Assembly (NCBI GenBank): GCA_943912265.1
Contig: CALTTS010000001.1
Span: 62,001-126,000, forward strand
DNA: 64,000 nt
Source: an uncultured Xanthomonas sp.
GTDB taxonomy: Bacteria; Pseudomonadota; Gammaproteobacteria; Xanthomonadales; Xanthomonadaceae
Reading direction: 5' to 3'
Shown: in pieces, positions 49,574 to 58,167 of the stretch
How the letters are laid out: each line of letters starts with the position of its first letter
How positions within the stretch are numbered: the stretch's first letter is position 1
Notes under the pieces: generated by a model
What the model was told of the DNA's origin: nothing
What the model saw: only the letters and a program-made list of their open reading frames with translations
Databases searched by the model: none
Program-made: the position numbers and the translations under genes

Positions 49574-50428
49574 ATGTTCTTCACGACACTGGTCGCCGTT
49601 GTCGCCACGCTCGTCGTCGGACATCTCGCGCCTGCCCATGTGGCCGCCCTGCGCCGCCATGCGTGGTTCGAGACGTGGTCCGGTTGGCTGGAGCGGCAGG
49701 GCATGGCCGGTCTGGCATGGCGTCTGGCGCCGCCGGTCCTGCTCGTCGCCCTGCTGCAGTGGGGCCTGCACGGACGCTGGCTGGGCGTGCCGGCGCTGGC
49801 GTTCGGCGTGCTGGTGCTGTGCTGGGCCTGGGGTCCGCGCGACCTGGATCTGGACGTGGAGGCGGCGCTGGACGCACAGGAGCCGGAGGCGCGCCGGCTG
49901 GCGTTCGCCCGGCTGGACGTGCCCGACGACGGCAGCGCCGACGCGGCGCCGGCGGTGCTGGTCGGCACGCTCGCGCGCGCCGGGCTGCGGCGCTGGTTCG
50001 GCGTGCTGTTCTGGTTCCTGCTGCTCGGCCCGCTCGGCGCGGTGCTCTACCGGCTCAGCGTGCTGGCGACCGCGCAGGCCGCGGTGGCCGCCAGCGCACG
50101 CGCCTGGCTGGCGCTGCTGGAATGGCCGGTGGCCCAGCTGATGGCGTTCTCGATGGCGCTGGCGGGAAATTTCGACGCCGTCCTGCGCGCCTGGCGCGAA
50201 TCCGGCGGCAGCCGGCGGCCGGTGCCGGACACCGGCTTCCTCGAGGCGGCGGCCCGGGCCGCCGTACCGGCGGCGACCGCGGCCGCGCCGCCGCCGGTGG
50301 TGCCCGGCATCGTGCCGCTGCTGCGCGACCTGCCGGAACTGCGCGACGCGATGTCGCTGCTGTGGCGGGTGCTGCTGATCTGGCTGGCGGTGCTGGCACT
50401 GATGGTACTGGCCGGCTGGGTCGGCTGA
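49574..50428 (+). CDS. ampE: AmpE-like inner-membrane protein
   Basis: A 284-residue AmpE/CobD-like protein with an N-terminal helix, a cytosolic stretch and three or four further helices, the last at about 262-282. The RYRPMFFTTLVAVVATL start and the RDLDLDVEAALDA segment fit AmpE. AmpE is the partner of AmpD in the beta-lactamase signalling region, but ampD is not in the window. Convergent with the DUF2752 gene. Confidence 0.8.
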   Translation: MFFTTLVAVVATLVVGHLAPAHVAALRRHAWFETWSGWLERQGMAGLAWRLAPPVLLVALLQWGLHGRWLGVPALAFGVLVLCWAWGPRDLDLDVEAALDAQEPEARRLAFARLDVPDDGSADAAPAVLVGTLARAGLRRWFGVLFWFLLLGPLGAVLYRLSVLATAQAAVAASARAWLALLEWPVAQLMAFSMALAGNFDAVLRAWRESGGSRRPVPDTGFLEAAARAAVPAATAAAPPPVVPGIVPLLRDLPELRDAMSLLWRVLLIWLAVLALMVLAGWVG

Positions 50429-50450
50429 TCCGCCGGCCGGCGGCGTCCGC

Positions 50451-50867
50451 TCAGCCCGGCGCCAGCCACGCGAACGGCGGCCACGGCAGGTTGCGGGCGA
50501 TCCAGTAGGCCGGCAGCAGGACCAGCCACAGGCGCGGTTCGGACAGCGCGGCGACGAGCGGACGCATCGCCGCCGGGCGCCACACGCCGAGCTTCCATGC
50601 CGCCAGCAGTGGCGACAGGAACAGCAGCGCCATCGCCAGCGGGTTCATGCCGAAGGCGCGCGCGACGTCGCCGTGGACCAGCGCGTGCAGGGCCCGGGTC
50701 ATGCCGCAGCCGATGCACCAGTAGCCGGTGAGCGCATGGAACAGGCACGGCGGGAACGGGCTGCCCGCCACATTCGGGTCGTAGCGCTGGAGCAGCGCGG
50801 TGCCCGAGGCGGCCGCGGCTAGTGCCGCGGTCGCCCCCAACAGGTACAGCGGGCGGATCGCCCTCAC
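50451..50867 (-). CDS. DUF2752 membrane protein
   Basis: A 138-residue protein with three or four membrane helices. The signature is FHALTGYWCIGCGMTRALHAL, with three cysteines nearby and GCGMTR typical of DUF2752. GTG at 50867 overlaps the CD225 stop by 4 nt (GTGA), so the pair is translated together. DUF2752-CD225 gene pairs are common; the role is unknown. Confidence 0.85.
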   Translation of the reverse strand: MRAIRPLYLLGATAALAAAASGTALLQRYDPNVAGSPFPPCLFHALTGYWCIGCGMTRALHALVHGDVARAFGMNPLAMALLFLSPLLAAWKLGVWRPAAMRPLVAALSEPRLWLVLLPAYWIARNLPWPPFAWLAPG

Positions 50868-51235
50868 TTGGCGGCCTGGATCTGCTCGATGATTTCCTGG
50901 TACTGCGCCACGCCGCCGGTGGCGACGGCGTAGATCGACCAGGCCAGGCCGATGATCGCCAGCGCGGTGGCCACCCAGCACCAGGTCTTGGCGGTGGCCG
51001 ACGCGCGGCGCGCGCCTTCCAGGTCGCCGGCGTTGAGCAGCGAGTTCACCTTGGCGGCATAGACGATGGCGACGATGCCGAGCAGGCCGAGCGGGCAGCA
51101 GAAACAGGTGCCCAGCACCGTGGCGACGATGGCCCAGACCAGATGGTTGGGGACCGGGCCGACGGCCGGCGGCAGCGGTGCCGGCGAGGCGGGTTCGACG
51201 ACCGGTGGCGGGGGCGGCGGCGGGATCGTGCTCAT
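50864..51235 (-). CDS. CD225/dispanin (IFITM-like) membrane protein
   Basis: A 123-residue protein: a Pro-rich cytosolic N-terminus (residues 5-30), helix 1 (about 33-60, with TCFCCPLG), the loop ARRASATAKTW, and helix 2 (about 84-108). This is the CD225/dispanin domain, the fold of vertebrate IFITM proteins. In bacteria the function is not established. It is coupled to the DUF2752 gene. Confidence 0.9.
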   Translation of the reverse strand: MSTIPPPPPPPVVEPASPAPLPPAVGPVPNHLVWAIVATVLGTCFCCPLGLLGIVAIVYAAKVNSLLNAGDLEGARRASATAKTWCWVATALAIIGLAWSIYAVATGGVAQYQEIIEQIQAAK

Positions 51236-51338
51236 GCGGTGCGTGCTCCTTGGCTGATGGGATGTCCACGGAAGCGGGCCGGCCGATCGCGCGACGCTGC
51301 CGTGCTTCCCTGCGGCCGAAGCCTAACCGATGCGCGGC

Positions 51339-53240
51339 TCAGGCCGCATCACCGCGCAGCGAGCGCACGCGCCGCTCCAGCGCGGCGGCGTCCGCGGCCC
51401 CCGCCTCGGGAACGCCGGCGAGGACGTCGATGCGCGCGCGGAAGCGCCGCGGCAGGCGCATCCGGTGCAGCCGCGAGTCGCGCCGGCTCCACATGCTCGA
51501 CCACAGGTTGCGCAGCGCCATCGGCACCACCGGCACCGGCCGGCCTTCGGCGCGCGCGCGTCCGAGGATCTTCTCCACGCCGGACTTGAACGGCGCGATG
51601 GCGCCGTCCCGGGTCAGCGCGCCCTCGGGGAAGAGGCCGACCAGCTCGCCGGCCGCCAGCGCCGCGTCGATCTCGTCGAACGCGCGCTGCATCAGCGCCG
51701 GGTCTTCCTTCGCCCCGGCGATCGGGATCGCGCGGGCGGTGCGGAAGATCCAGCGCATCACCGGGATGTCGAAGATTTTGTAGTACATGACGAAGCGCAC
51801 CGGGCGCGGGATCGCCGCCGACAGGATCAGCGCATCCATGTAGCTGACGTGGTTGCACACGATCAGCGCCGGGCCTTCGTCGGGCACGTGGTCCTCGATG
51901 CCGTGCGGGCGCAGCCGGTACAGCACGCGCACCATCAGCCAGCTCAGGAAGCGCATCAGGAACTCGGGCACCAGGTGGAAGATCCACGCCGCCACCAGCG
52001 CGTTGGCGATGGCCAGGGCGAGGAACACCTGCGGGATCGTCCAGCCCAGCACGCGCTGCACGAACAGGCCGGTGCCGGCGGCGGCGACGATGAACAGCGC
52101 GTTCTGGATGTTGAGCCCGGCGATCACCCGCGACAGCTCGCCCTTCGGCGTGCGGCTCTGGATCAGCGCGAACAGCGGCACCACGAAGAAGCCGGTGAAC
52201 ACGCCGATGCCGGTCAGGTCGAGCATGATCCGCCAGCTGCCAGGCGCGCTGACAAATTGGCCGATCGACAGCCCCGCCAGCAACGCCTGCCCGGGCCGCG
52301 CGAAGTACAGGTCGAGCATGAACGCGCTGACGCCGAACGCGCCCAGCGGCACCAGCCCGATTTCCACCGTGCGCGCGGACAGCTTCTCGCACAGCAGCGA
52401 GCCGGTGCCGGTGCCGATGGAGAACAGTGCCAGCGCGAACAGGTACAGCTCCTGGCGGCCGCCGAGGTTGACCTCGGCGTAGGCCGGCAGCTGCGCGGTC
52501 AGCACCGTGCCGATGAACCAGAACCAGGACACGCCCAGCACCGCGTTGCGCACCGCCGGGGTGCGCCGGGTCAGGCGCATCACCGCGAGTGATTCGCGCC
52601 ACGGGTTCCATTCCACCTTCAGCTCCGGCGCGCCGGCTTCCACCCGTGGCACGAAGCGCGCGGCGGTGTTGCCGGCCAGCGCCAGCACGATCACCGCGGT
52701 GGCCGCGACCACCGGCCCGTGGGTGCCGGCCAGGGTGAACACGATGCCGCCGCACAGCATGCCCAGCAGGATCGACACCGAGGTGCCCATCTCCACCAGG
52801 CCGTTGCCGCCGGTGAGTTCCTCCGGCTTCAGCACCGCCGGCAGGATCGAGTACTTCACCGGCCCGAACAGGGTGGACTGCAGCCCGGTGCAGAACAGCG
52901 CCACCAGCAGGACCGGCAGGTTCTGCAGCAGGAAGCCGGCCGCGGCCACGCTCATGATCGCGATCTCCATCGTCGTGGTGATCACGATCAGCCTCTGTTT
53001 CTCCAGCTTCTCGGCGATCTGCCCGGCGGTGGCCGAGAACAGGAAGAACGGCAGGATGAACAGCGCCGGGGCAAGGTTGGCGTAGAGGCTGCGTTCGTCC
53101 GCGTCCAGGCCCATGAAGAACAGCAGCGCGATGATCGCCTGCCGGTACACATTGTCGTTGAACGCGCCCAGCGATTGCACCGCGAAGAACGGCAGGAAAC
53201 GGCGCTGCCGCAGCAGCGCGAACTGGTTGTGGCCGGCCAT
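51339..53240 (-). CDS. MFS (LplT-like) transporter fused to a PlsC-type acyltransferase
   Basis: A 633-residue fusion. Residues 1-410 form a 12-helix MFS domain resembling LplT, the lysophospholipid flippase (SLGAFNDNVYRQ start). Residues 430-620 are a PlsC acyltransferase with NHVSYMD (HX4D) and FPEGALTRDG. The AMP-binding acyl-ACP synthetase part found in Aas-type fusions is absent. It probably takes up lysophospholipid and re-acylates it, or repairs membrane lipids in place. Confidence 0.88.
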   Translation of the reverse strand: MAGHNQFALLRQRRFLPFFAVQSLGAFNDNVYRQAIIALLFFMGLDADERSLYANLAPALFILPFFLFSATAGQIAEKLEKQRLIVITTTMEIAIMSVAAAGFLLQNLPVLLVALFCTGLQSTLFGPVKYSILPAVLKPEELTGGNGLVEMGTSVSILLGMLCGGIVFTLAGTHGPVVAATAVIVLALAGNTAARFVPRVEAGAPELKVEWNPWRESLAVMRLTRRTPAVRNAVLGVSWFWFIGTVLTAQLPAYAEVNLGGRQELYLFALALFSIGTGTGSLLCEKLSARTVEIGLVPLGAFGVSAFMLDLYFARPGQALLAGLSIGQFVSAPGSWRIMLDLTGIGVFTGFFVVPLFALIQSRTPKGELSRVIAGLNIQNALFIVAAAGTGLFVQRVLGWTIPQVFLALAIANALVAAWIFHLVPEFLMRFLSWLMVRVLYRLRPHGIEDHVPDEGPALIVCNHVSYMDALILSAAIPRPVRFVMYYKIFDIPVMRWIFRTARAIPIAGAKEDPALMQRAFDEIDAALAAGELVGLFPEGALTRDGAIAPFKSGVEKILGRARAEGRPVPVVPMALRNLWSSMWSRRDSRLHRMRLPRRFRARIDVLAGVPEAGAADAAALERRVRSLRGDAA

Positions 53241-53423
53241 GCGGGCTCCCGTGGATGCGCGCGCAGCCTAGCAAATCGCCGGCCGGTTCCGTTCCGCGCC
53301 GGCCTGCTTTCCGTGGCGACGGCCGCCGGCCGTGGCGTGCGCGGTCGCGGGCAGGCGGCGCGTGCCGTCATGGCGCGGCTGTCGCGCGGGACGGTGCGGA
53401 GGCGGCCGGCGCGCGGACCCGGC

Positions 53424-55559
53424 TCAGGCGTCGCGCAGGCGCATGTCGCCGCGCTCCAGCGCGAAGCGCCGGACCTGCAGCTGCGCGCGCACCTGTTCGG
53501 GGTGCGCGTACAGGCATTGCGCGCACAGCGCGGCCGGCAATTCGAGGAACGCCGCATGCGCGCGTTCGCCCTCGACGTGCAGCACGCCCACGCCGTGGCG
53601 GCGGGTCTGCGCATAACGCAGGGCTGGATTGCCGGCCGAGACCACCGTTTCGAGATGGTCCGCAAGCCGGCGCCCGGCCTCGGCGCGCTCGGCGTTGCCG
53701 CCGCTGTTGCGGGCGAGCATCGCCGACAGGGTCTCCGAGGAGACCGCCGGCGCGGTGAATTCGACGACGGTGTCGCCGTGCTGGGTGGCGAAGCCCGAGT
53801 GGATGTCGCCGGACAGCACGATGGTGCTGCCGGCCGGTGCGAACACCTCGTCGAGCAGGCGCCGGCGTTCGAGCGGGAAGCCGTCCCACTGGTCCACGTT
53901 GAGGTAGAAGCTGCGGCGCATCGGTTCGGGCGCGCCGAGCCCGGGGTCGGACAGGTCCAGCACCAGCGAGGTGAACGAGACCGAGCTGGCGTACACGCGG
54001 AAGCGTGCGTCGCCCTGCCTGAGCTGTTCGGCCAGCCACGCGCGTTGTTCGGGCGCATACGGTGACGGCGTGCCGGCGTCGAGTGCCCGCAATGCGGCCA
54101 GCAGGTCGAAGCCCTGCCGGGTGACGAGGTAGCGCGAGCCGATGTCGCCGAACAGTTCGGTCTTGCCCACCGCCAGCCAGGCGAAGCCGCGCGGCAGGCC
54201 GTCGGCGGGCGGCGCCTTGGCCTGCATGAAGAACGGCACGGCGGCGTTGTAGCCGGCCAGCACGCGCTCGAGCACCGGCAGCGCGATCGGCGCGGTGGCC
54301 GCTTGCGCCGCGCGCCGGTCGGCCTCGTCCGGCGGCTGGCCGGCGTCGCGGTAGGCCTGCGCCAACGCGCGCTTCACCGCCTTGGACAACCCGGCGTGCC
54401 GCGGCTCGGCCAGGTCGAGATAGGGCATCAGCAGCGGCGCGGCCTGTTCGGGCGTCAGGCCGATGCGCGGCAGGTCGCGCGCCAGGGCGTCGGCATCGGC
54501 GATCAGCGCGCCGGGGAACGCATCTTCCGGGATCAGGTGGTCCGGGCGGCCGCTGCGGTAGTCGGTCAGGATCAGGTCCACCGCCTTGCCGAAGCGCAGC
54601 CGCCGCCACATGCGCACGTGCGGGAACAGGCGTTCGCGCGCCACCGGCAGCAGCGCGTCGTCGGCCGCGTCTGGTTCGAGATCCACCGGCATGTATTCGA
54701 AGTAGGCCTGTTCGGCGTTGCGGCGGCGCTCGCCGTCGCGTTCGTCGCGGCGGCCGTCGGCATAGGTGGCCGCGTCCTGCCAGCAGTCGTCGGAGAATTC
54801 GTGGTCGTCCCAGATCGCCACCAGCGGGGTGTTTTCCAGCAGCCGCTGCAGCACCGGATCGGTGCGGTAGCCGCGGTGCAGCTGGCGGTAGTTGGACAGG
54901 CTGCGCGCGGCGTAATACGTGCCGTCGCCCTTGCCCAGGCGCAGGGCGCCGTCGAGGTCGTCGAACACGATGCGGCGCTCGCCGTCGCTGCTCTGGAAGC
55001 TCGGGTCGCCGGCGGTCTCGTAGATGAAGTCGCCGAGGTGCAGGACGAAGTCCAGTTCCTCCTCCAGCAGCGGCAGCAGCGTGTTGTACCAGCGCCCGCC
55101 GTAATCCTGGCAGCAGACGAAGGCGAGCTTCACCGGCACATCCGCGTCCGGCGCGGGCGCGGTGCGGGTGCGCCCGGCCGGCGAGGATTCGATGCCGTCG
55201 CCCGCGCCGGCGAGGAAGCGGTAGTGGTAGCCGGTGCCCGGGCGCAGGCCCTGCACGCGCACCTTGACGCAGCCGTCGCTGCCGTCCGGCACGGCCAGCG
55301 CGCGGTCGACCACGCAACGGGCGAAGCCGGCATCCTCGGCCACCTGCACGCGCAGCGGCGCCGGCCCGCCTTCCACCCGCGTCCACAGCAGCACGCGGTC
55401 CGGGCGCGGATCGCCGGAGGCCACCGATTGCGGGAAGCGCGTGCGCGACACCGCCGGCGGCCTGCCGTCGCCGCCGGCGAAGGCGGACAGCGGCAGCGCC
55501 GAGGCGGCGGCGGTGACGACGATGGCGGACAGGAAGCGGCGGCGGCTCAGGCGGGACAT
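53424..55559 (-). CDS. phoD: PhoD-like alkaline phosphatase, Tat-exported
   Basis: A 711-residue phosphatase/phosphodiesterase with a twin-arginine signal (SRRRFLSAIVVTAA). An N-terminal PhoD domain of Fn3 type (about 45-145) precedes the metallophosphatase core: FVCCQDYGGRW, HLGDFIYE, WDDHEFSDDCW and LSGDIHSGFA supply the Fe/Ca ligands. It frees phosphate from phosphodiesters outside the cell. Divergent from a TonB receptor; a Pho-box-like site lies between them. Confidence 0.92.
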   Translation of the reverse strand: MSRLSRRRFLSAIVVTAAASALPLSAFAGGDGRPPAVSRTRFPQSVASGDPRPDRVLLWTRVEGGPAPLRVQVAEDAGFARCVVDRALAVPDGSDGCVKVRVQGLRPGTGYHYRFLAGAGDGIESSPAGRTRTAPAPDADVPVKLAFVCCQDYGGRWYNTLLPLLEEELDFVLHLGDFIYETAGDPSFQSSDGERRIVFDDLDGALRLGKGDGTYYAARSLSNYRQLHRGYRTDPVLQRLLENTPLVAIWDDHEFSDDCWQDAATYADGRRDERDGERRRNAEQAYFEYMPVDLEPDAADDALLPVARERLFPHVRMWRRLRFGKAVDLILTDYRSGRPDHLIPEDAFPGALIADADALARDLPRIGLTPEQAAPLLMPYLDLAEPRHAGLSKAVKRALAQAYRDAGQPPDEADRRAAQAATAPIALPVLERVLAGYNAAVPFFMQAKAPPADGLPRGFAWLAVGKTELFGDIGSRYLVTRQGFDLLAALRALDAGTPSPYAPEQRAWLAEQLRQGDARFRVYASSVSFTSLVLDLSDPGLGAPEPMRRSFYLNVDQWDGFPLERRRLLDEVFAPAGSTIVLSGDIHSGFATQHGDTVVEFTAPAVSSETLSAMLARNSGGNAERAEAGRRLADHLETVVSAGNPALRYAQTRRHGVGVLHVEGERAHAAFLELPAALCAQCLYAHPEQVRAQLQVRRFALERGDMRLRDA

Positions 55560-55628
55560 GCGGATCGGTCCGGACGGCGAAGCCCGGCAGCCTAGGCCGC
55601 GCATGTGTCGGTTTGCGGACAGCGGCGC

Positions 55629-55646
55629 CTGTCATCGCGCGGTCAA
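55629..55646 (+). promoter_or_regulatory. Pho-box-like site in the phoD/TonB-receptor gap
   Basis: CTGTCAT, 4 bp, then CGGTCAA. The first half is exact and the second matches CTGTCAT at five of seven, with the proper 4-bp spacing of PhoB sites. Position: 70 bp from the phoD start and 73 bp from the receptor start. Confidence 0.5.
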
Positions 55647-55718
55647 GCGCGCATCACGCGGCGGCAACCGTGCCGGTCCACCGTACCGGGCTTGCATCCA
55701 TCCAGGGGACACCTCCAC

Positions 55719-58049
55719 ATGCGTCTTGCCCGACACCCGCTCGCGCTGGCCCTGCAGGCCGGCATCGTTCTGGCCACCTTCGCCCAGGCGCCGGCCGGCG
55801 CCGCCGAGGCCGTAGCCGATGACGGCGATGCGCCGAAGGACGCGGCCGCGCAGCAGCTGGACACCATCGTGGTGACCGCGCAGAAGCGCGAGCAGCAGGT
55901 GTCCGACGTGCCGATCGCGATCAGCGCGTATTCCGGCGAGTTCCTGCAGCGCTTCGGCATCAACGACTTCACCGACATCGGCAACCTCGTGCCCGGACTG
56001 GAAGTGCAGGAGCAGAGCCCGAACAACCCCGGCTTCGTGATCCGCGGCATCACCTCCGACAGCGGCGAGGCCAATGTCGAGCCGCGGGTGTCGGTGTTCC
56101 AGGACGGCGTGTCCATCTCCAAGTCGCGCGGCTCGGTGGTGCAGCCCTTCGACCTGCAGCGCGTGGAAGTGCTGCGCGGCCCGCAGGGCACGCTGTTCGG
56201 CCGCGGCGCGCAGATCGGCGCGATCCACCTGATCCAGAACAAGGCCTGGCAAGGCACCGAGGCCGGCTTCAGCGCCGGCATCGGCAACTACGGCGACCGC
56301 CTGCTGACCGGCTACTACAACGCGCCGCTCACCGACACGCTGGCCGCGCGCATCGCCGTGTTCGACGAACAGCGCGACGGCTTCGTGAAGAACCTCTCCG
56401 GCGGCCGCCTCAACGGCAAGGACACGCGCGCGGTGCGCGGCAGCCTGCACCTGGACGTGGGCGATACCGACAGCCTGGACCTGATCCTGAACTGGCAGAA
56501 GGACACGCCGCCGGGCACCGCGTTCCGCAGCGGCTCGATCCCCACGCGCGCCGGCAGCCTGGACGTGCTCGACCGCACCGCCGACCTCAACCGCGGCAGC
56601 GCGCTGGGGCTGGACCGCACCGTGCGCGGGGCGACGCTGCTGGGCAGTTTCGCGCTGACCCCGGCGTGGACGCTGAACACCATCACCGGCTGGCGCGATT
56701 TCGATTCCGCCGAGCAGTTCGACGCCGACGGCTCGCAGCTGTACGCGCTGGAATTCGCCGAGATCGCCAAGGGCCGCCAGACCAGCCAGGAGTTCCGCTT
56801 CAACTACGACGGCGGTGGCCGCTTCACCGGTTTCGCCGGGCTGTCGTATTTCCACGACAACGGCACGCAGACGGTGCCGTTCAGCACCGACGAGCGCAGC
56901 TTCGTCACCCTGCCGGCGGTGGGGCTGGGCATCCCGCCGCTGCTGGCCGACGGCATGCCCAACACCGGCGTGTCGATGCTGCCCGTCGCGCCGGGCGTGG
57001 TGCTGCCGCTGAACTCCTACCACGCCGAGCAGTACGCCAATTCCGGCCGCACCACGGCCTGGGAACTCTTCGCCGACGGCACGCTCGAGCTCACCGGGCG
57101 GCTGTCGCTGACCGCCGGCCTGCGCGGCACCCGCGAGGACGTGCGCGCCGGCTACCGCGCCGACTACTTCGGCACGCCCAGCTACCTGGGCATGGTGGAC
57201 CTGACCGGCGGCGGCGCGGCCTTCCCGAACCTGCTGTTCGCGCCCACCGACGGCTGGCGCACGCGCAGCGCCTCGTTCGACAGCGCCGTCGGCCGTGCGG
57301 TGCTGGACTACCGCTTCGACGAGCATGCCAATGGCTACGTGTCGGTCTCGCGCGGGCGCCGCCCGTCGGTGGTGCAGGTGGATGCCGCTTCTTCGGAGAT
57401 CGTGCCGGCGGAGATCGTGTGGAGCTACGAGGCCGGGCTGAAGGGCGACCTGTTCGGCGGCGCGCTGGTCTACGACCTGGCCGCCTACCACTACGACTAC
57501 AGCAACTTCCAGACCACGATCCAGGACCCGGCCTCGCTGCGCTACATCGCCGGCAACGGCGGCAACGCCAGCGCCGACGGCGCCGAGCTGTCGCTGACCT
57601 GGCGGGCCAGCCGCAACGTGTCGGCCTTCTTCAACTACGGCTGGATCGATGCCTCCTTCGACCAGCACGACGACCACGGCAACCCGCAGAAACTGGCCGG
57701 CAACCAGTTCCGGCTGACGCCGAAGAACAGCGCCTCGGCCGGGCTTGACCTGGGCTGGGACGTCGGCGCGGCGCGCCTGTACCTGCGGCCGAGCTGGAAC
57801 TGGCGCTCGCGCGTGTATTTCGAGGACGACAACAGCGCCGGCATCGAGCAGGCCGGCTACGCGCTGGTCAACCTGCGCCTGGGCGTGCAGCTGGCCGGCG
57901 GCCGCTGGGACATCGCCGTGTACGGCAACAACCTGGCCGACAAGGCGTACCTGATCGACGCCGGCAACACCGGCCGCCTGTTCGGCACGCCCACCTTCAT
58001 CCAGGGCCTGCCGCGCACCTGGGGCGTCACCGTCACCGGCAGGTTCTGA
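55719..58049 (+). CDS. TonB-dependent receptor
   Basis: A 776-residue outer-membrane receptor. The signal peptide ends around residue 28; the TonB box region is LDTIVVTAQKRE, followed by a plug (DVPIAISAYSGE, GFVIRGITSD, GPQGTLFGRG) and a barrel ending in TGRF. The type is the broad group seen with catechol, vitamin or organic-phosphate uptake. Being divergent from phoD with a shared Pho-like box, it may import a phosphorylated compound released or handled by PhoD. Confidence 0.92.
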   Translation: MRLARHPLALALQAGIVLATFAQAPAGAAEAVADDGDAPKDAAAQQLDTIVVTAQKREQQVSDVPIAISAYSGEFLQRFGINDFTDIGNLVPGLEVQEQSPNNPGFVIRGITSDSGEANVEPRVSVFQDGVSISKSRGSVVQPFDLQRVEVLRGPQGTLFGRGAQIGAIHLIQNKAWQGTEAGFSAGIGNYGDRLLTGYYNAPLTDTLAARIAVFDEQRDGFVKNLSGGRLNGKDTRAVRGSLHLDVGDTDSLDLILNWQKDTPPGTAFRSGSIPTRAGSLDVLDRTADLNRGSALGLDRTVRGATLLGSFALTPAWTLNTITGWRDFDSAEQFDADGSQLYALEFAEIAKGRQTSQEFRFNYDGGGRFTGFAGLSYFHDNGTQTVPFSTDERSFVTLPAVGLGIPPLLADGMPNTGVSMLPVAPGVVLPLNSYHAEQYANSGRTTAWELFADGTLELTGRLSLTAGLRGTREDVRAGYRADYFGTPSYLGMVDLTGGGAAFPNLLFAPTDGWRTRSASFDSAVGRAVLDYRFDEHANGYVSVSRGRRPSVVQVDAASSEIVPAEIVWSYEAGLKGDLFGGALVYDLAAYHYDYSNFQTTIQDPASLRYIAGNGGNASADGAELSLTWRASRNVSAFFNYGWIDASFDQHDDHGNPQKLAGNQFRLTPKNSASAGLDLGWDVGAARLYLRPSWNWRSRVYFEDDNSAGIEQAGYALVNLRLGVQLAGGRWDIAVYGNNLADKAYLIDAGNTGRLFGTPTFIQGLPRTWGVTVTGRF

Positions 58050-58118
58050 GGCCGCCGGTTCCGGGCGACAGGCCCGGCACAGAGGCCACGGGCGGGAGGC
58101 GGCGCGGGCGTCGCCGGG

Positions 58119-58146
58119 CGGGGCGGGCCCTTCGCGGCCCGCCCCG
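58119..58146. terminator. Terminator after the TonB receptor gene
   Basis: CGGGGCGGGCC and GGCCCGCCCCG pair perfectly around a 6-nt loop and are followed by TCTTT on the plus strand. It sits between the convergent receptor and MFS genes. Confidence 0.7.
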
Positions 58147-58167
58147 TCTTTCCGCGGCCGCCGGGCT

